Shown: positions 15,153-16,945 of the stretch, one piece after another
How the letters are laid out: the number at the start of each line of letters is the position of its first letter
Position numbering within the stretch: position 1 is the stretch's first letter
Assembly (NCBI GenBank): GCA_001821795.1
Contig: MHOB01000024.1
Coordinates: 4,104-21,048 of the forward strand
Reading direction: 5' to 3'
Length of the DNA stretch: 16,945 nt
Origin: Candidatus Ryanbacteria bacterium RIFCSPLOWO2_12_FULL_47_9c
GTDB lineage: Bacteria; Patescibacteriota; Minisyncoccia; Ryanbacterales; GWA2-47-10b
The notes under the pieces: model-generated
Told to the model about the DNA's origin: nothing
Database searches by the model: none
Seen by the model: only the letters and a program-made list of their open reading frames with translations
Program-made: the position numbers and the translations under genes

Positions 15153-15635
15153 TTATATTTCCTCCACTTCGAATAAGTCTTTATCGAGAATCTTTGACGA
15201 ATATTCGGCATTAGACGGTTTATCAAAAAGAAATCTTCCTCTAAACTTCTTACCGCTCAAAAGGAGAGGCATCCAATGAACATCATCAGACCACATTTGT
15301 TCAAAAGGTATTTCGTTGACATGAAACCACTTCGGCCTCATTTCTTCAGTTTCTTTGGGACTTCCCTTAAACTTCGCGACGTGAAAAATATGCACCTCGA
15401 GAATCTTGGGATCATTTTCAAACTCGAAATCAACCACTCCTTTTTTCGTTATCTCCACAGCTTCAAGGCCTGCCTCTTCTTTAAGTTCACGGGCAACCGC
15501 CTCCTCTATAGTTTCACTCTTTTCCACCTTACCACCAAAACCATTCCATCGACCCGCCCCGAATCCGCGTTTTTTCATGCCGAGCAATACCTTCGGATGT
15601 TGATGAATTATACAGAGTGTTAGCAGTTTTTTCAT
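15153..15635 (-). CDS. MTH1-like Nudix hydrolase (8-oxo-dGTP diphosphatase type)
   Basis: 160 residues from the ATG at 15635. The frame stays open to 15692, but that extension crosses the duplicated secA tail in another frame, and the start at 15635 matches the N-terminus of human MTH1 (156 residues). The Nudix box at residues 35-57 is canonical (G35, E41, R49-E50, E53-E54, G56). The segment GMKKRGFGAGRWNGFGGK is the same as in human MTH1, and the purine-recognition residues are kept: Asn31 (Asn33 in MTH1) and Trp115, Asp117, Asp118 in MWSDD (Trp117, Asp119, Asp120). Expected role: hydrolysing oxidised purine dNTPs. No Shine-Dalgarno site is seen. It leads the operon with the deoxyribosyltransferase-like gene. 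Confidence 0.88.
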   Translation of the reverse strand: MKKLLTLCIIHQHPKVLLGMKKRGFGAGRWNGFGGKVEKSETIEEAVARELKEEAGLEAVEITKKGVVDFEFENDPKILEVHIFHVAKFKGSPKETEEMRPKWFHVNEIPFEQMWSDDVHWMPLLLSGKKFRGRFLFDKPSNAEYSSKILDKDLFEVEEI

Positions 15636-15641
15636 AGTCTT

Positions 15642-15672
15642 ATGCCCAATGACACTTCTTATACTTCTTCCC
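15642..15672 (-). repeat. Second copy of the secA 3' tail
   Basis: Identical at 29 of 31 bases to 15713-15743 inside secA, same orientation. On the minus strand it still reads GNGKKYKKCHWA and stop in the secA-like frame, a degenerate copy of the SecA zinc-binding tail GSGKKYKKCHGAS. It is not attached to a secA frame and lies six bases before the MTH1-like gene start. Confidence 0.85.
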
Positions 15673-15684
15673 GTTTCCATACGT

Positions 15685-15708
15685 ATTACCAAAGGCAGCC
15701 TTAAGTAT
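15685..15708 (-). repeat. Repeat B, just downstream of the secA stop
   Basis: Partner of repeat A (14700-14723), 21 of 24 bases identical. It overlaps the last base of the secA stop codon and contains the near-palindrome AAGGCAGCCTT. With the secA tail it forms a unit of about 59 bp (15685-15743). Confidence 0.7.
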
Positions 15709-16945
15709 TATGATGCCCCATGACACTTCTTATATTTCTTCCCACTCCCGCATGGGCAGGGGTCGTTTCTCCCAACTCTCTCCGACTTGGAAACCGAGTT
15801 TCCAAGTATGCGACTGGCGACGTTTTTTTGTTCATTGGTAATCATGCGCGGCTGATGTACATGGAGAGGTTGCGCAACACCCATCTTAAAAAGATTCTGC
15901 ACAAAGAGATTCGTCATATTGGCGTTGAACTCTTTAAAAAGCCGGTGGCCTTCGTTTTTGTATTCCACAAGCGGGTCACGCTGGCCGTATGCGCGAAGCC
16001 CCACTGACGAACGCATATACTCCATCACCTCCAAGTGATCCCGCCAGAGCATATCAATAATTTGTAAAAAGAGTGCGCGGGCATTCTCAAGAAAACTGTC
16101 TTTATCTTTCTGGACGCGCATTTGGTATTCCGCCTCAAGCACCGTATCGAGTTCCTCGGGAACATCGGTGTTCTCGGGTGGAAGAAGCAACTTGTCTTCG
16201 CGCGCCATAACCGCATTGATGGTTTTTTGCGCCTCTTCGCGTGTCTCGTGCGACGCAAGTACCGAGCGCGTAAATTCCCCGAGTATTTCTTTTATCTTTG
16301 TATCTATTGCACTGGGTGTCGCGCCAAGCATCTCGCGGCGCATGCGGTATACCGCGTTTCTCTGTTTTGAAAGAACATTGTCATAGTCCAAAAGATGCTT
16401 GCGAGAATCAAAATGGAATCCCTCAATTTTTATTTGCGCTTGTTCTATTGATTTCGAAACAAGTTTTGCCTCAATGGGTTCATCCTCCGGCATACCCATC
16501 CTCCCCATAAGATTCTTGATACGTTCGGAAGCAAAAATGCGCAAAAGATCATCTTCGAGCGAAAGAAAAAACTGGCTCTCGCCCGGGTCGCCCTGGCGGC
16601 CCGCGCGGCCCCGAAGCTGGTTATCAATACGGCGCGCCTCGTGGCGTTCCGTGCCAAGCACAAAAAGGCCGCCCGCCTCTCGAACCACTTCCGCTCCTTT
16701 TTCGTCGGGTGGATTTCCCCCGAAGATAATATCAACACCGCGACCCGCAATATTTGTAGCAAGCGTAACCGCCCCCTTGCGCCCCGCCTGCGCGACAATC
16801 TCTGCCTCGCGCTCATGATTTTTTGCATTGAGCACATTATGCGGCACGCCCTCGCGTTTGAGGTACTCCGAAAGGATTTCATTTTTTTCGATCGACGACG
16901 TTCCGAGGAGTACCGGTTGTCCCTTCTGATACCGCGCTTTAACCT
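15708..16945 (-). CDS. secA: Preprotein translocase subunit SecA, C-terminal part (5' end beyond window)
   Basis: 411 codons in frame from 16943 to the stop at 15708-15710; the gene continues past the right edge. SecA is the ATPase motor driving proteins through SecYEG. Visible are GTSSIEKNEILSEYL, the nucleotide-binding domain 2 motifs TNIAGRGVDIIFGGNP and DNQLRGRAGRQGDPG, then the helical scaffold/wing region (DYDNVLSKQRNAVY, DMLWRDHLEVMEYM, VGLRAYGQRDPLVEYK). The C-terminal zinc-binding tail (DPCPCGSGKKYKKCHG) binds SecB or ribosomes in other bacteria. The protein is intact in the window. Its 3' end has been copied at 15642-15672. Large exported proteins elsewhere in the window would be its clients. 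Confidence 0.97.
   Translation of the reverse strand, partial: VKARYQKGQPVLLGTSSIEKNEILSEYLKREGVPHNVLNAKNHEREAEIVAQAGRKGAVTLATNIAGRGVDIIFGGNPPDEKGAEVVREAGGLFVLGTERHEARRIDNQLRGRAGRQGDPGESQFFLSLEDDLLRIFASERIKNLMGRMGMPEDEPIEAKLVSKSIEQAQIKIEGFHFDSRKHLLDYDNVLSKQRNAVYRMRREMLGATPSAIDTKIKEILGEFTRSVLASHETREEAQKTINAVMAREDKLLLPPENTDVPEELDTVLEAEYQMRVQKDKDSFLENARALFLQIIDMLWRDHLEVMEYMRSSVGLRAYGQRDPLVEYKNEGHRLFKEFNANMTNLFVQNLFKMGVAQPLHVHQPRMITNEQKNVASRILGNSVSKSERVGRNDPCPCGSGKKYKKCHGAS
15713..15743 (-). repeat. secA 3' tail, original copy of the duplicated sequence
   Basis: Part of the secA coding sequence (GKKYKKCHGAS region) that is repeated at 15642-15672 with two mismatches in 31 bases. The distance between equivalent points of the two copies is 71 bp. 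Confidence 0.85.

Noticed and set aside
15636..15692. Longer start for the MTH1-like gene
   Set aside because: The extra 19 residues are an out-of-frame reading of the duplicated secA tail; the MTH1 N-terminus aligns with the start at 15635.

Overview
The window looks like a piece of a Patescibacteria/CPR genome, most likely a parcubacterial lineage. This is inferred from style: compact genes nearly all on one strand, few Shine-Dalgarno sites, a giant signal-peptide-bearing FN3/CARDB surface protein, a small secreted coiled-coil protein, and minimal RsmI and DUF192 proteins. No ribosomal RNA or other phylogenetic marker that would settle the lineage is present. I see no tRNA, CRISPR array, transposase, integrase or prophage gene.

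Layout, left to right. (1) Positions 1-4954, minus strand: one very large exported surface protein running off the left edge and broken by an apparent one-base frameshift near 3160. (2) 4985-5073: hairpins in its 5' leader. (3) 5094-6218, minus: rsmI and a membrane-anchored DUF192 protein. (4) 6256-7257, plus: a membrane-anchored trypsin-like protease, divergent from DUF192 over a short shared promoter with overlapping -10 boxes. (5) 7254-8508, minus: two exported or membrane proteins without known function. (6) 8581-14277, minus, transcribed right to left: guaA, a hypothetical gene, a Nudix hydrolase, a SET-domain protein (also frameshifted), pgeF and glmS, closely packed. (7) 14300-14690, plus: a GC-rich 86-residue orphan gene with its own promoter, Shine-Dalgarno site and terminator. 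(8) 14736-15635, minus: a two-gene operon of an MTH1-like Nudix hydrolase and a nucleoside 2-deoxyribosyltransferase-like protein. (9) 15708 to the right edge, minus: the C-terminal part of secA.

The most interesting stretch is the guaA-secA interval. The two-gene nucleotide-pool operon is bounded tightly by two short repeats. One is a second copy of the secA 3' tail (15642-15672, 29 of 31 bases identical to 15713-15743). The other is a 24-bp repeat (14700-14723) matching the sequence just after the secA stop (15685-15708, 21 of 24 identical). The order on the minus strand is tail1-B-tail2-cargo-A, as expected if the unit (secA tail + B) was duplicated and a two-gene cargo sits inside the second copy. 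Next to it lies the GC-rich orphan gene, about 61% GC against about 41% in the neighbouring cargo gene. Together these suggest a variable cassette site downstream of secA.

Functionally, the window mixes envelope biology (SecA, large adhesin-like protein, protease, coiled-coil protein, GlmS for amino-sugar supply) with nucleotide metabolism (GuaA, PgeF, two Nudix enzymes, a deoxyribosyltransferase-like protein). Several genes (6256, 10401, 14277) have a -10-like box only 5-7 bases from the ATG, suggesting leaderless mRNAs.
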